Shown here: positions 1 through 12,100 of the stretch, piece by piece
Numbering within the stretch: position 1 is the first letter of the stretch
How the letters are laid out: every line of letters begins with the position of its first letter
Source of the DNA: Lasiosphaeris hirsuta
Lineage: Eukaryota > Ascomycota > Sordariomycetes > Sordariales > Lasiosphaeriaceae
Assembly (NCBI GenBank): GCA_030549175.1
Contig: JAUKUA010000005.1
Location: 310,001 to 374,000 of the forward strand
Reading direction: 5' to 3'
Length of the DNA stretch: 64,000 nucleotides
Made by a program: the position numbers and the translations under genes
The notes under the pieces: model-generated
Database searches by the model: none
The model's input: the letters and a program-made list of their open reading frames with translations, nothing else
What the model was told of the DNA's origin: nothing

Positions 1-418
1 CGGCTTCTTCTTCTTCTTCTTGCTGCAGTCTTTCCTGACGTCTGGCTTCATCATGCCCGCGCTCCCTTTGCTCTGTGTGGTCTTCCAGCTCCTCTCGGCG
101 TCGAGCCTCTCCCCCTTGGTTCCGGCGGTGTCTTTCCAACCATTGTTTTATCTCCTCGGCCTGAGGATGCTGTTCCCGTTCCCGCTCCTGCTGCTGTCTC
201 CTCCTCTCTTCCCTTCGACGGCGTCCTTCTTCCAACTGCAGATAACGCTGCTGATGTTGGCGGCAACGATCTTCTTCATCTCCCAGCTCCAATCTCCGCT
301 GCCATCTGGCTGCATCACGCACGCGCTCCCTTTGCTCTGCCAGCCGCCGCTGCTCTGCTTCCTGCTGAAGTGGTATTTGCGGTGGAATGGGTAGGGAGTC
401 GGGATGTGATTCAGCCAT
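1..418 (-). CDS. Partial E/R/Q-rich, probably coiled-coil protein (N-terminal part)
   Basis: An open frame runs on the minus strand from an ATG at 418 to the window edge, 139 codons without a stop, so the gene continues beyond base 1. The protein starts MAESHPDSLPIPPQ and then becomes almost entirely Glu, Arg, Gln and Leu. Two related heptad-like stretches contain AEQRERVRDAARWQR and TEQRERGHDEARRQE, which suggests internal duplication. The composition predicts a long charged coiled coil. Similar low-complexity stretches occur in many unrelated fungal proteins, so no function is assigned. Nothing downstream of the edge can be seen, and codon choice in such repeats is a weak coding test; an intron could also end the exon inside the visible part. 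Confidence 0.45.
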   Translation of the reverse strand, partial: MAESHPDSLPIPPQIPLQQEAEQRRLAEQRERVRDAARWQRRLELGDEEDRCRQHQQRYLQLEEGRRRREERRRQQQEREREQHPQAEEIKQWLERHRRNQGGEARRREELEDHTEQRERGHDEARRQERLQQEEEEEA

Positions 419-1227
419 GCTGAAATATTCACCGTAGTTGAAATATATTACTATAGGGTAACCGACCAGCTCAGTTAACTGACGCTATCTTAGCACCATA
501 TCGGCTGTTTGATACAAGATACCGGCGAGCAGGTCCAAAGTACGGTGGAATTCCCGCGACAAAAACTCTCTTTCCAAATGCATTTCGGAAAGGGTGGTGG
601 CCTCCAATCCGAGCACGTCACCCAAACCACCTAACCCCTTTCCACAGTCTCTCAGTACTAGCACAAAATCAGAATAGCCATCACATATATCCCCTTTCGG
701 TCAACCCAAAGCGGTCCCCTTAGCCGACGATGGACTGGGCTGCTCGGCTTTTTTACCCAGTCACTTCCGCTAAGGGCGTATGGAACGCCTGTGTGAAGCC
801 TGGTGATCTCTCAATTCATCCCACCCATTGCCATTACACCTACTTCGACAGACCATGCCTGCTCAACGTCCTTAGTGCGCCGCTGCAGCAAACCGAGCTC
901 AGAGACCGAACCCCTGCCATTGACCATCAAGAAAGGCATCAGAAGTTAAGCTGACGCGACCGCGTGACGGTAATCTGAAGGCTTACATGTGATGGCTATT
1001 CTTCTTTGGTGTTAATGTTGTAGGGCTAAGGAACGGAATTGGTTGATTCGGGTGATGAATGCCGTGACTTACTTCACCACATCGCCAATAAGGTCAGGTA
1101 TCGCAAAATACAACATCTATCCACACATCAACTTGCCGTTTCTTGAAAAGCAGAGATCAGTCTTCCACACCACCGTCTCTCCCTCTCCAAAATTCCATTC
1201 CCTTGCCACAACGAAACCACGCCCAGT
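419..1227. other. Intergenic, no gene recognised
   Basis: Only short frames without recognisable protein character are present. A 74-codon frame at 730-954 on the plus strand lacks any family motif. No repeat or RNA gene was seen. Confidence 0.5.
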
Positions 1228-2679
1228 ATGGCTTCTTCCTCTCTCGTCTATCCGATGCCTCCGCTGCCAAACAAGCGTACGCAGGGAACCATAGGCGCGG
1301 ACCTCATCGTCACCTACCACTCCGACTTGGCTCAGTGCGAGATTCTGCCGCCCGGCTCACGCTATACGAATTCCGGGAACTTCAAGGCCGGGACCTTCCT
1401 TCCTTTCAACTAGCCTGACTTTATCCTTGACCTCTATCCGTACCTTCTCAGTACCGAAGACGGAGAAAGCTCTGGTATTCCCCTACTACTTTTAATGTTA
1501 AATGCTGGGGTGTGAACAGCAACCTTGGAAGACGGCTAGGAGGGGAAGTGGTTTACCATCGTCGCCCGAGTTTGCCCGAACCAACTTACCTTTCTCAGTG
1601 TACGCCTGGATGGGTGGGAGACGGATGACACTCAATCCGTTCAGGTCTCTCTAGCCCTGCCGAGGGACGGCGGCTTGACCCCGTACATCCCCTCACCCGC
1701 CTTGAACTCTTGCTGATCATCAATGCTTACAATCGTGTAGTATTATCCCCCGGGTTCTTTCCGGCAACGATGAGAGTGTCCCCTGGCCTACTTCCTCAGC
1801 GCATGCGTCCTTCGCCGGCCCCGTCGATCTAGACACGTTCCATATTAAGGGGGATTTCTGGCCCGAAGTACTTACCAAGACCTCGGTGTTTATCAAGCTG
1901 GGCTCCTACTTGCTGCCAGAGAGCGACCGCCCTCCCCGCAAAGGCGTGCACGTATGCCATGTCCTCCTCCTCTTTCCCCTGGAGTAACAACCGTGGAGTT
2001 CTCTGCTGGGCTGGATGCGGCAAGCCGCAAACCCCTTTCCCAGAGGTTCGTGGATTGTATGTAGCGGCCGGATCCTGGGGGTCCTTAATCGTGAGCTTAT
2101 CCAAGGCCCGTAAGTCATCGATTCGATCACCCGGATCTTGGTCATTCTTCCTGATGACTGGGAATTTGTTCGACAGAGTGCCCTCTCTGGACATAATGCA
2201 CCAATACCGTCGAATCCTGTTCCCGAATCGCCTACGCAGCCACGACCGGCTGGCCCTGGTGGCATCGCGAGCAGAAATCCGTTCTCATCTCCGAGCCGTG
2301 GGCAGAAGGGGGCTCCACCGTAGAACGCCGCGTCCCCAACACTGGGCAGTACCAAGCATTCACATCGCAAAGTGACTGAATCACCGGTCTCCTCTGGGGG
2401 AGAACAAACATCGCGGGACCTCACGACAACTGGTGTGGAGCTAATGACAGTGCCGAGCTCGGGTGCGTCTCCTTCCTTCCAAACCTATCGATTCCACTAA
2501 CCGCCCATCTAGGCAGTGATGTTACGGAACATGGCTCAGATATAGAGCAGTTGTTGGACGATCAACTTACTTCCACCAGTGCCACTCCAACACGTAAGAG
2601 GAAGGGACCGGGCTCTCCTGGGTCAGGTAGAAGCAAGAGGACCACAGCAGGAAAAAGGAGAGCACAGCTGTGCGACTAG
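1228..2679 (+). pseudogene. Degenerate multi-exon gene of unknown family
   Basis: Several stretches with protein-like composition follow each other on the plus strand in compatible frames but are broken. The first begins MASSSLVYPMPPLPNK at 1228 and is interrupted by TAG at 1411-1413, TAG at 1537-1539 and TGA at 1714-1716. A stretch reading SFAGPVDLDTFHIKGDFW lies near 1808-1861 in a second frame. A good intron candidate (GTAAGT at 2109, acceptor at 2176) leads to SALSGHNAPIPSNPVPES, which meets TAG at 2321-2323. A second intron (GTGCGT near 2462 to CTAG near 2513) leads to an acidic then basic tail, DVTEHGSDIEQLLDD followed by TRKRKGPG, ending at a TAG at 2677-2679. Three of the four stops are TAG, as CAG-to-TAG change would give. 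I do not recognise the family. A functional gene with further introns is the main alternative. Confidence 0.4.
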
Positions 2680-3601
2680 ACATCCTTCTATATTTGTCGG
2701 AAACAGGCCACGAGGTCGGCTTATAAAGTCTTCCATTCGTCGCCATCTCCTGACATCAAGCATGCGAGAACACCCTCCTTGCTCGGCTCATATTTTTTTT
2801 CTATCGCCAGTCTCCCCAACCCCGCTTCCAAGCCTGGCAAGCCTGGTTGCCTGGGTAGACCATGTGAGCTGATGTGCTTGATACCTAGTGTCATCTGTAG
2901 GAACGACGCTCGTCTATTTTACATAGATTTTATATCGCGACAAAAATGTAGCAATAGATAGCTCAAGACCCGCCCAGGTATGACGCAAGCGCCAAGGGGT
3001 CCAAATCTTCCAAAGTGCCCCGCATTTGCCTCAGAAGTCCAACGACGCGGCACGGACCACTCTACTCCTTCGCCCCGCAATGCGGCTCCTCCAATATAAC
3101 GCCGCCTTACAATATTTCGACTACATCTCTTCTGCGTCTCTGGTTTAGGTGTTAATCTAAGGGCGACTTTAATAGAAACTAGAGATGGTTTAGGATATCG
3201 CTGTCAATCCGTACAATCAGCAAGGATGCCTGCTGCATGGGAGGCCGCCCGCAAGGGTCGAGATTTTCTATTGGTGGGGAAGAGAGCCACATTGGGTGGC
3301 TGGGCTTCAGCTCTGCAACCGCCAAAAAAAAAAAAAGAAACAACGCGTCGCGATCTCGTCACCGCATCACTCTTTGATGTACTTTCGATAGATACGACCC
3401 TAATAGACGGCGCTCGTGGCACTGGACGGTATGCGGACGCGCTAAAACGACAATCCTGCGGAAAGAGGGCGACCGACGTCGCTCCTCTTCATGCACGCCA
3501 GTGAAAACCTCGGCCTCGAATGCACCAACGATAACGACCTAGTCAACACCCTCAACCAAACCTACCAAGATTTACGTCACATCCCTCGGCAATCACTCAC
3601 G
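2680..3601. other. Intergenic region and leader of the first NLR gene
   Basis: No gene is recognised. The 3' part, up to the leader intron at 3602, probably holds the promoter and first untranslated exon of the NLR gene that starts at 3743. Confidence 0.5.
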
Positions 3602-3665
3602 GTAAGCAATTATCTAGTATCAAGTGGCTCTCTTCCACTTCAACTACTAACTCTTGTGCCCACAG
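3602..3665 (+). other. 5' leader intron of the first HNWD gene
   Basis: The donor is GTAAGC, the branch site TACTAAC, and the acceptor CCCACAG, giving a 64-nt intron. Splicing shifts the frame of the ATG at 3491 relative to the HET frame, so translation must begin at 3743. The paralogue has an intron of exactly the same length at the same place (9025-9088). Confidence 0.75.
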
Positions 3666-3742
3666 ATTCCACAAACGCGAAAGCAGCCCAACCACCCACC
3701 CGCTCGCCTTTCCCACACCGAACATCCGGCAGCCTTTGGACG

Positions 3743-6700
3743 ATGCGGCTCCTGGAACGCGACAATACCGGCGACTTCCGCCTGACGAAGGACCTCCCTA
3801 ACGACGTGACTCCCGAGATTCCACCATACGCAATACTCTCACACACATGGGCCGACGAAGAGGTCCTTTTCAAAGACCTGGAGGACGGCACGGCTAAGAA
3901 CAAAGCAGGCTACGCCAAAATTCAGTTTTGCGGAGATAAGGCCGAGAGTGATGGACTGAAGTTCTTCTGGGTCGACACATGCTGCATTGACAAATCCGAC
4001 AGCGCCGAGCTTCAGGACGCTCTCAATTCCATGTTTCGGTGGTACCGTAATGCCGCCAAATGCTATGTCTATCTTACAGACGTCTCAGCCTGTAAGCGGG
4101 ACGCCGACGGCAATCCCAGTTGGGAATTCGCTTTTCGAAACTCCAGATGGTTCACCCGAGGATGGACCCTCCAAGAGCTTGTTGCTCCAACGATTGTTGA
4201 ATTCTTCTCCAAAGAGCGCAAGCGACTGGGAGATAAGAAGTCTCTAGCACAGCATATTCACAACATAACCGGCATTCCCCTCGGGGTTCTCCAAGGCAAC
4301 ACATTGTCCGATTTCAGCATCGAAGAGCGCATGTCTTGGGTCAAAAAGCGCAATACAACGCGTGAGGAAGACAAGGCGTACTCGCTATTCGGCATCTTTG
4401 GCGTACAAATACCGCTTTTGTACGGCGAAGGAGAAGACGGGGCATTTGGGCGGCTGCAAGAAGAAATTAGCAAACATAATCGCTGTCTGTCCAATCTGCA
4501 ATCCACCGACCCGCGCCTTGACAAGAAGCGTATCGAAGAGGCAAAGGGTGGATTGCTTACCGACGCGTACCGTTGGATTTTCGCCAACCCCGACTTCCGC
4601 CGATGGCATGACCAGTCAGAGAGCCACCTTCTCTGGATCAAAGGAGATCCTGGGAAGGGCAAGACCATGTTGCTCTGCGGCATCATCAATGAGATAGAGG
4701 GGGCCATTGCCGTAGATGGGCACTGCCGTAATTTGGCCTATTTCTTCTGTCAAGCTACCGACTCGCGCATCAATAACGCCATTGCCGTACTTCGTGGCTT
4801 GATCTACCTTCTTACCCACCAGCAACCACGTCTCATCTCCCATGTGCGCAAATACACCGACGCGGGTACATCCCTCTCCGACGCAAATGCGTGGGTCGCT
4901 CTCTCGGATATTTTAAGTGGGATGTTAGGAGATCCCAACTTGAAGGTAACCTACCTAGTCGTCGATGCCCTGGACGAATGCGTACATGATCTGCCGAGAC
5001 TTCTCAAATTTATCGTTGAGAAGTCATCTACGTTTTCTCACATCAAGTGGATCGTCTCCAGTCGCAATTGGCCGGATATTAAGAGGGATCTTAACGCAGC
5101 GACAGGGAAAGTACGATTGTGCCTCGAGTTGAACGAAGCATCCGTCTCTGAAGCTGTTACCGCATACGTCAGGTTTAAGGTACATCGGTTGGCGGAGCGA
5201 AATAAATACAAGCCTGATACGCGAGACGCGGTCCAGAGCTATTTGTCGGAAAATGCACACGGCACCTTCCTGTGGGTGGCCTTGGTCTGCCAAAGCCTCG
5301 CCAAGATCCCAGGATGGAAGGCCCAAAAGAAGTTGATGGCGTTTCCACCTGGACTCGATGCACTCTATCGGCGGATGATAGACCAGATCTGCGAGTCCGA
5401 GGATTCCGAGGACGTCGAGCTCTGCAAAAGTATACTGGCTATAATGTCTGTTGTGCGCCGGCCGATCACGTTGGATGAGATGGTATCTGTTTGCGACATG
5501 CCTGAGGAAGCCTCTACCGATTACGAAGTGCTGGCGGACATCATAGGGCTTTGTGGTTGTTTCCTGACACTTCGTGAACGCACGATCTCCTTCATCCATC
5601 AGTCGGCAAAGGACTTCTTGCTGGGAGAGGCAGCTCATGAGGTTTTTCCTTCCGGGATAGAAGACATACACCATACCATTTTCTCACGATCGTTACACAT
5701 TATGTCGGAAACATTACAACGCGACATCTATAGCCTTGGCGCTCCTGGATCTCCCATCGACGAAGCCAAGCTACCCGATCCGGACCCGCTGGCCGCAGCA
5801 CGATATGCTTGTGTCTACTGGGTTGAACATCTCCATGACTGGCAGTCGAGCGACAATGCCAAGCAGCCAGATATTTTCAAGGATGGCGGTGTCATCGATG
5901 AATTTCTGAGAAAGCATTATCTCTATTGGCTAGAAGCTCTTTCGCTCTGCAGGAGTATGCCACAAGGTGTGTTTTTAATGACGAGGCTCGAAAGTATTCT
6001 TCAGGTTAGCTCTGCCTAACGATATATCATTAAGCGGCTCTAACATTAATTTCAGCAAAGTACAGTTACATCACAGTTGCCAAGCCTTGTGTATGACATG
6101 CGCCGATTTGTTCTATACTGCAGATGGCTAGTTGAGAATCATCCCCTTCAGGTATACGCTTCAGCGCTTGTGTTCAGCCCGGCACGCAGTATGACAAGAA
6201 ATTTATTTAAGCAGATGGAGCCGAGGTGGATTACTACCGGACCAGTTGTAGAAGATAATTGGAATGCGTGCCGGCAGACGATGGAGCATAACGGTGCGGT
6301 CCGCTCTGTCGCGTTCTCGCCCGATTCAAAGCTCATTACGTCCGGGTCAGGCGATAACACCGTTAAGATCTGGGATGCGGCGACGGGTATCTGCATACAG
6401 ACGCTCGAGGGGCATAGCAGTGCGGTCCGCTCAGTCGCGTTCTCGCCCGATTCAAAACTCGTTACGTCTGGGTCAGGCGACAACAACGTTAAGATCTGGG
6501 ATGCGGCGACGGGCGCATGTACGCAAACGCTCAAGGGGCATAGTAGTTACGTTTACTCAGTTGCGTTTTCGCCCGACTCAAAGCTTATTGTGTCCGGGTC
6601 AGGCGATAACACCGTCAAGATCTGGGATGCGGCGACGGGCACCTGCACGCAGACGCTTAAGGGGCATAGCGATTGGGTCCGCTCAGTCGCGTTCTCGCCC

Positions 6701-7786
6701 GATTCAAAACTCTTTGTGTCTGGGTCAGACGACCACACCGTTAAGATCTGGAATACGGTGATAGGCACATGTGTACAAACGTTTAAGGGGCATAGTGGTT
6801 ATATCTTCTCAGTCACGTTCTCGCCTAACTCAAAGCTTATTGCGTCCGGGTCAGGCGATAACACCGTTAAGATCTGGGATATAACGACAGGTACCTACAC
6901 GCAGACGCTTGAGGGTCATAGCGGTTACGTCCGCTCAGTCGCGTTCTCGCCCGACTCAAAGCTTATTATGTCCGGGTCAGGTGATAACACCGTTAAGATC
7001 TGGGATGCGGCGACGGGTACCTGTACGCAGACGCTTAAGGGGCATAGCGATTGGGTCCGCTCAGTCGCGTTCTCGCCCGATTCAAAGCTCGTTACGTCCG
7101 GGTCAGGCGACCACACCGTCAAGATCTGGGATATAACGGCAGGCATCTACACACAGATGCTCAAGGGACATAGCGATTGGGTCCGCTCAGTCGCGTTCTC
7201 GCCTGATTCAAAGCTTGTTGCATCCGGGTCAGACGACCATACCGTTAAGATCTGGGATACAACGATAGGCACCTGTACGCAGACGCTTAAGGGGCATAGT
7301 AATTGGGTTCGCTCAGTCGCGTTCTCGCCCGATTCAAAGCTCGTTATATCCGGGTCAGACGACCATACCGTTAAGATCTGGGATATAGCGACAGGCACCT
7401 GCACGCAGACGCTCGAGGGGCATAGCGGTTACGTCCGCTCAGTCGCGTTCTCGCCCGATTCGAAGCTCGTTACGTCTAGGTCAGACGATAAGACCGTCAA
7501 GATCTGGGATGCAGCGACGGGGTTATGCATGCAGACGCTGGAGGGGCATGGCGGTGACGTTAGGTCATTAAAGTTTATTGCCTCCTGGTCAGACAACCCG
7601 AAAACCCCCTATCACCAAGACTATAGTATAGGCTCGGATGGCAGGTGGATTACGAGGGGCTCAGAAAACTGGCTGTGGCTGCCTCCGGGATATCGGCCGG
7701 GATGTTCGGCCGTAGCGGCATCAACGATTGCCATTGGCTGTCCGTCGGGACGTGTCCTAATTATGACGTTCCCAGCAGACAGCTAA
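3743..7786 (+). CDS. HET-NACHT-WD40 NLR protein (HNWD, HET-E/HET-D-like), 10 WD repeats
   Basis: The CDS is join(3743..6004, 6056..7786), 1330 residues, close to the about 1350 of Podospora HET-E. The intron (GTTAGC, branch CTAAC, acceptor TTCAG; 51 nt) is in phase. Residues 1 to about 260 form the HET domain, with PPYAILSHTW, WVDTCCIDKS and RWFTRGWTLQEL. The NACHT ATPase domain follows, with Walker A GDPGKGKT at 301-308 and Walker B YLVVDALDEC around 404-413. After a linker come ten near-identical 42-residue WD40 units and a conserved C-terminal tail with WLPP and IAIGCPSGRVL. In this family the WD40 domain senses a partner or ligand, NACHT oligomerises, and the HET domain triggers the cell death reaction of heterokaryon incompatibility. 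The start MRLLERDNTG matches the usual start of the family and lies after a leader intron. The frame is fully open, so the gene is probably functional. A tandem paralogue starts 1.4 kb downstream. Confidence 0.93.
6290..7549 (+). repeat. Array of ten 126-bp WD40-coding units
   Basis: Ten head-to-tail units of exactly 126 bp encode 42 residues each, with core VRSVAFSPDSKL and TVKIWD. They are nearly identical at DNA level. Amino acid differences concentrate at unit positions 1-2, 4, 15-16, 20, 22, 29-31, 33-34 and 39. This is the high-identity repeat class known in HNWD genes, subject to recombination and unit exchange. Confidence 0.95.
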
Positions 7787-9024
7787 TGCTGTTCTTTCTT
7801 CTCTCTCTTTTTCTTTATCATAGCGTGCCACAGGAGAAGTCTGGGGAACTTCTTTAATCTATAGTAGTCGAAGTATTCTAGAGTCTTCTATGCTTTAACT
7901 TTCTCAGCATTTCGAACGCTCCTTCCACCCTGAAGACGGTTGGCTCCGGACTAAGGTGTGGCGAAGTCATCGGTTCAATTCAGACATAATACAGGTTGTT
8001 GTTTAGGTTACACCTTAGTCTTGACATTGGTGACGAGGAACCTATCGAGTCCATGTAAGGTGAGCTTCCTTGGTGAAAAATGAAGAAACTTCAAGCCCCG
8101 AATTAACCTTAGTTTCGTCATGTGGGGCAACTTTCCTATGTGACATTATGATGCCCCTTCAACTTGATCACGCGGGCAATAGAGAAAGACAATCATCATG
8201 CTCGCTATGGAACCAACTGATTCTTGAACGAGTTGGGTAGCTGAATGCTACATCGGCACCCAAAATTCAGCCGCGTTTGACCAGTCTTGTTTCCGATTGG
8301 CTGTTCCATTGGCACTTTAAAGAAGCTCTCCTGCATCATTTCCCCCACTAAACAACACCAGAACAGCAGTTCCTCCAGGCTTCCTTTGGCGGGCCGCTCG
8401 TCGGCACGGTCCCTCCTGTGTACAGCTAGGAGCGAAATTAGCGTCCGCTCTACACTCTTTTGATGTGTTTGTGCACGGACCAGCTGTACTTGAGCAACAT
8501 TGAGGTACAATGCGACGCCAAAAGTGGCTGACATTCCCCGCTTTTCACATGCCGATGCTGTGTCGGCGCAGGTACCATGAAGTGGCACTAAGTAAATAGG
8601 GCGGCCCGGCGCTTATGTCATTCTCTCACAGTGCAATGACGCGAAGAAGGTATTGACTACCCTTGCTTCAGTACGTGACTCTTCCAGGGGGCGCTTGGCA
8701 TTTCTCCATCGCAGCAGCATCATGCATTTCCCGCACGCTCGTCCTGAATTTCCACCTTACCTTCAGCAAGGCAGTTTCTGCGTGTCGCGCGACCACGCTC
8801 CAGAGGGACATGATTCTGATGCACACCAGCGGAAACACCACCAATGAAGATGCCTCTGATTATGCGCGATTGGCGCCTGGCGGACAGGCGCCAACGCGGA
8901 CAAAATGCCCAACGTGCGGGGTTGGGGAAAGGCCCCTTGACGATGACAACAACAGTAGCCACCTTCGACGCCCTCAATTAGACCGACCGAGATTCACGCT
9001 CCGAACTTCGACAGCTGCTTTACG
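7787..9024. other. Spacer between the two HNWD genes
   Basis: No gene is recognised in this 1.2-kb stretch. It should hold the terminator of the first NLR gene and the promoter and first leader exon of the second. A 127-codon minus-strand frame at 8205-8588 has no family motif. Confidence 0.5.
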
Positions 9025-9088
9025 GTAGGTAATTCTCGTCTATCTAGCAGCTACCCCAGTTTCAACTGCTGGTTAACTGTACCGATAG
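9025..9088 (+). other. 5' leader intron of the second HNWD gene
   Basis: The donor is GTAGGT, a TTAAC branch-like motif lies near 9073, and the acceptor is CGATAG, giving 64 nt. Length, position and flanks (a CGCC-TTT-CCCAC leader segment follows in both) match the first gene, so the intron predates the duplication. Confidence 0.65.
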
Positions 9089-9153
9089 TCCCCGCGAACA
9101 TTAGCCGTCCGCTCGGGCGCCTGCTCGCCTTTTCCCACCGCCGAACATTTCGT

Positions 9154-9177
9154 ATGGATAGCTGCCGAGAGAGCTGA
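9154..9177 (+). promoter_or_regulatory. Seven-codon upstream ORF in the NLR leader
   Basis: After the leader intron an ATG at 9154 opens MDSCRES and stops at a TGA, 18 bases before the HET start at 9196. It could lower translation of the NLR. The first paralogue has no ATG between its leader intron and start. Confidence 0.35.
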
Positions 9178-9195
9178 GCCTGGCGGTCTTGTACA

Positions 9196-12100
9196 ATGCG
9201 ACTCCTGGAACGTGACGATACCGGCGGGGCCCGTTTGACGGAGGACCTCCCCAACAACAAGATTCCGCCGTATGCGATACTTTCACACACTTGGGGCGAC
9301 GGGGAGGTCTTCTTTAGGGACTTGATAGACGGTACAGGCAAAAGCAAATTAGGCTACGATAAGATTCGGTTTTGCGGAGATAAAGCCTGGAAAGATGGTT
9401 TGAAATTCTTCTGGGTCGATACATGCTGCATCGACAAGTCAAACAGCGTTGAGCTTCAGGAGGCGATCAACTCAATGTTCCGTTGGTACCGCAATGCAAC
9501 CAAATGCTACACTTATCTCGTGGACGTCTCGATCCCTTTCCCCGACGTTGACAATAAGTCCATCTGGGAGCCGGCTTTTCGAGCGAGCAGGTGGTTCACC
9601 CGCGGGTGGACTCTCCAAGAGCTCATTGCTCCGACATCAGTCGAATTCTTCTCTAGGGAGGAAGTATGTCTTGGAAACAGGACGACTCTGGAGCGAGCTA
9701 TTCACGACGTGACAGAGATTCCCCTCGAGATCCTCCGAGGTGGTCTTCTATCTGATTTCAGTGTCCATGACCGAATGACATGGATCGAGAAACGTACGAC
9801 AACACGCGAAGAAGACATGGCATACTCACTCTTCGGCATCTTCGACGTCCAGTTGCCCCTTATCTACAGTGAGGGAAAACAGAAAGCATTTCGACGGCTA
9901 CGAGAGGAGATCATCAAAGCTTCAAAGAGCGAACCGACATTGGATGAGGCCGACACCCGTTGTCTGGCCGACTTACGTGTCACTGACCCACACCACGACA
10001 AGAAACGTATCGAAACGGCAAAGGGCGGCCTCTTGAAAGACTCGTACCGTTGGGTTCTCAGCAACGTTCAATTCCGGCAGTGGCAGGAAGGAGACAATCA
10101 ACTCCTCTGGATCATAGGCGACCCCGGTAAGGGCAAGACCATGTTGCTCTGCGGTATTATAGACGAGTTAATGATGTCTGCCCCATCCTCACTTCTGTCC
10201 TTCTTCTTCTGCCAGGCCACCGACTCACGCATCAACAACGCCACAGCCGTCCTACGCAGTTTAATCTACCTCCTTGTCAGCCAACAACCAGCACTTATCT
10301 CACATGTGCGGCAACAGTATGATCTCGCTGGGAGAAGCGCATTTGAGGGCACGAACGCGTGGGTTATCTTGCGGGAGATCTTCACTGCTATCCTGCAAGA
10401 TCCGGTGCTGAGGACGACTTATCTGATCATCGACGCGCTTGACGAATGCGTGGCGGACTTGAAGCTGCTTCTCAACCTGGTCGCCCAGATGTCATGTGTA
10501 TCGTCTCGTATCAAGTGGATCGTCTCAAGCCGCAACTGGCCGGAGATCGAAGAACAGTTGGTGATGGCGGCGCAAAACTCCAGGCTAAGCCTTGAGCTAA
10601 ATGCCGAATCCGTCGCCACTGCTGTTAACACATACATCAGCCACAAAATCCTTCACTTGTCGCACCTAAAGCAATATGACCGCAAAACAGAGACCGTCGT
10701 GCGAGAGTATCTTTCCTCCAACGCGAATGGGACATTTCTTTGGGTGGCCTTGGCCTGCCAAGCACTTGCGGACCCCAAGGTTCGGAAGCGGCATACCCTG
10801 GGAAAGTTACGCACATTTCCGCCCGGGCTGGACTCTCTGTATGCGCAAATGATAGAGCAGATTAGTCACTCTGAGGATGCAGATCTCTGCAAGCAAATAC
10901 TTGCCATCACCACGATTGTTCACCGACCCATCAGCCTTTGGGAACTAACTGCTCTTGCCGAGATGCCAGACGATATTGCAGATGATTTAAAATCTTTACA
11001 AGAGATTATCCAGGTCTGCGGTTCGTTCTTAACCCTTCGGGAGCAAATCGTCTATTTTGTCCACCAATCCGCCAAGGATTTTCTGCTAGGCAAGGCCACG
11101 CACCAAGCTTCTCGAGACGCTTTCAACTGGGTCTTTCCTCTGGGGATGGAAGATGTAAACCACATTATCTTTTCAAAGTCGCTCAATGCGATGTCTACGG
11201 TCTTGCGACGTGATATGTACGACTTAGAGGCGCCGGGATCCCCAATCGACGAGGTTCAGACGCCAGAATCAGACCCACTGGCCACAGTACGATACTCATG
11301 CGTCTTCTGGGTTGGCCATCTCCGCGATTCGATTTCCGATAAATACACAGCGCGGCGCAATATACACCATACAATACATACTTTCCTTGAGCAGAAGTAT
11401 CTTTACTGGCTTGAAGCTCTCAGTTTACTCCGAGCTATAGCGGAGGGTGTCATCTCTATGAGACAGCTCAAAGGCCTATTGGTAAGTCTAAACCACTAAA
11501 CACCAGAAACTCTAACTAATAGAGACATAGAGCGATGCCAATGGAGGGCAGTTGCTAAATCTTGTACGAGATGCACACCGGTTTGCTCTAGCCTACAGAT
11601 GGATAATAGAGCAAGCCCCTCTTCAAGCGTACACTTCAGCCCTTATATTTGTACCAACCAGCAGTTTAATAAAGCAAAATTTCAAGGCGGAGGAGCCTAA
11701 CTGGATTAGCACGAAACCGGTTACAGAAGTGGAATGGAATTCATGCCTGCAGACGTTAGAAGGCCATGGCGACTTGGTTCAGTCGGTCACCTTCTCGTCA
11801 GATAGCCAGCGGCTCGCATCAGGCTCGGGCGATGGCACGATTAAGATCTGGGATGCCGCGTCAGGGCAATGCCTACAGACATTAGAAGGCCATGGCCACT
11901 GGGTTCAGTCGGTCGCCTTCTCGCCAGATAGCCAGCGGCTCACATCAGGCTCGGGCGATCGCACGATTAAGATCTGGGATGCCGTGTCAGGGCAATGCCT
12001 ACAGACATTAGAAGGCCATAGCGACTCGGTTCAGTCGGTCGCCTTCTCGCCAGATAGCCAGCGGCTCGCATCAGGCTCGGGTGATCGCACGATCAAGATC

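Noticed and set aside
1829..2194. 121-codon minus-strand frame (MSREGTLSNKFPVIRKND)
   Set aside because: It overlaps plus-strand exon candidates with better splice signals; no family motif. Kept as an alternative only.
3491..3742. 84-residue N-terminal extension of the first NLR from an ATG at 3491
   Set aside because: It reads through a well-formed 64-nt intron whose removal breaks the frame, and the family starts at MRLLERD.
6148..7404. Minus-strand and alternative plus-strand frames across the WD40 array
   Set aside because: They are antisense or frame-shifted reads of the 126-bp repeat and repeat only because the units do.
8205..8588. 127-codon minus-strand frame between the NLR genes
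   Set aside because: No motif, no intron context and mixed composition.
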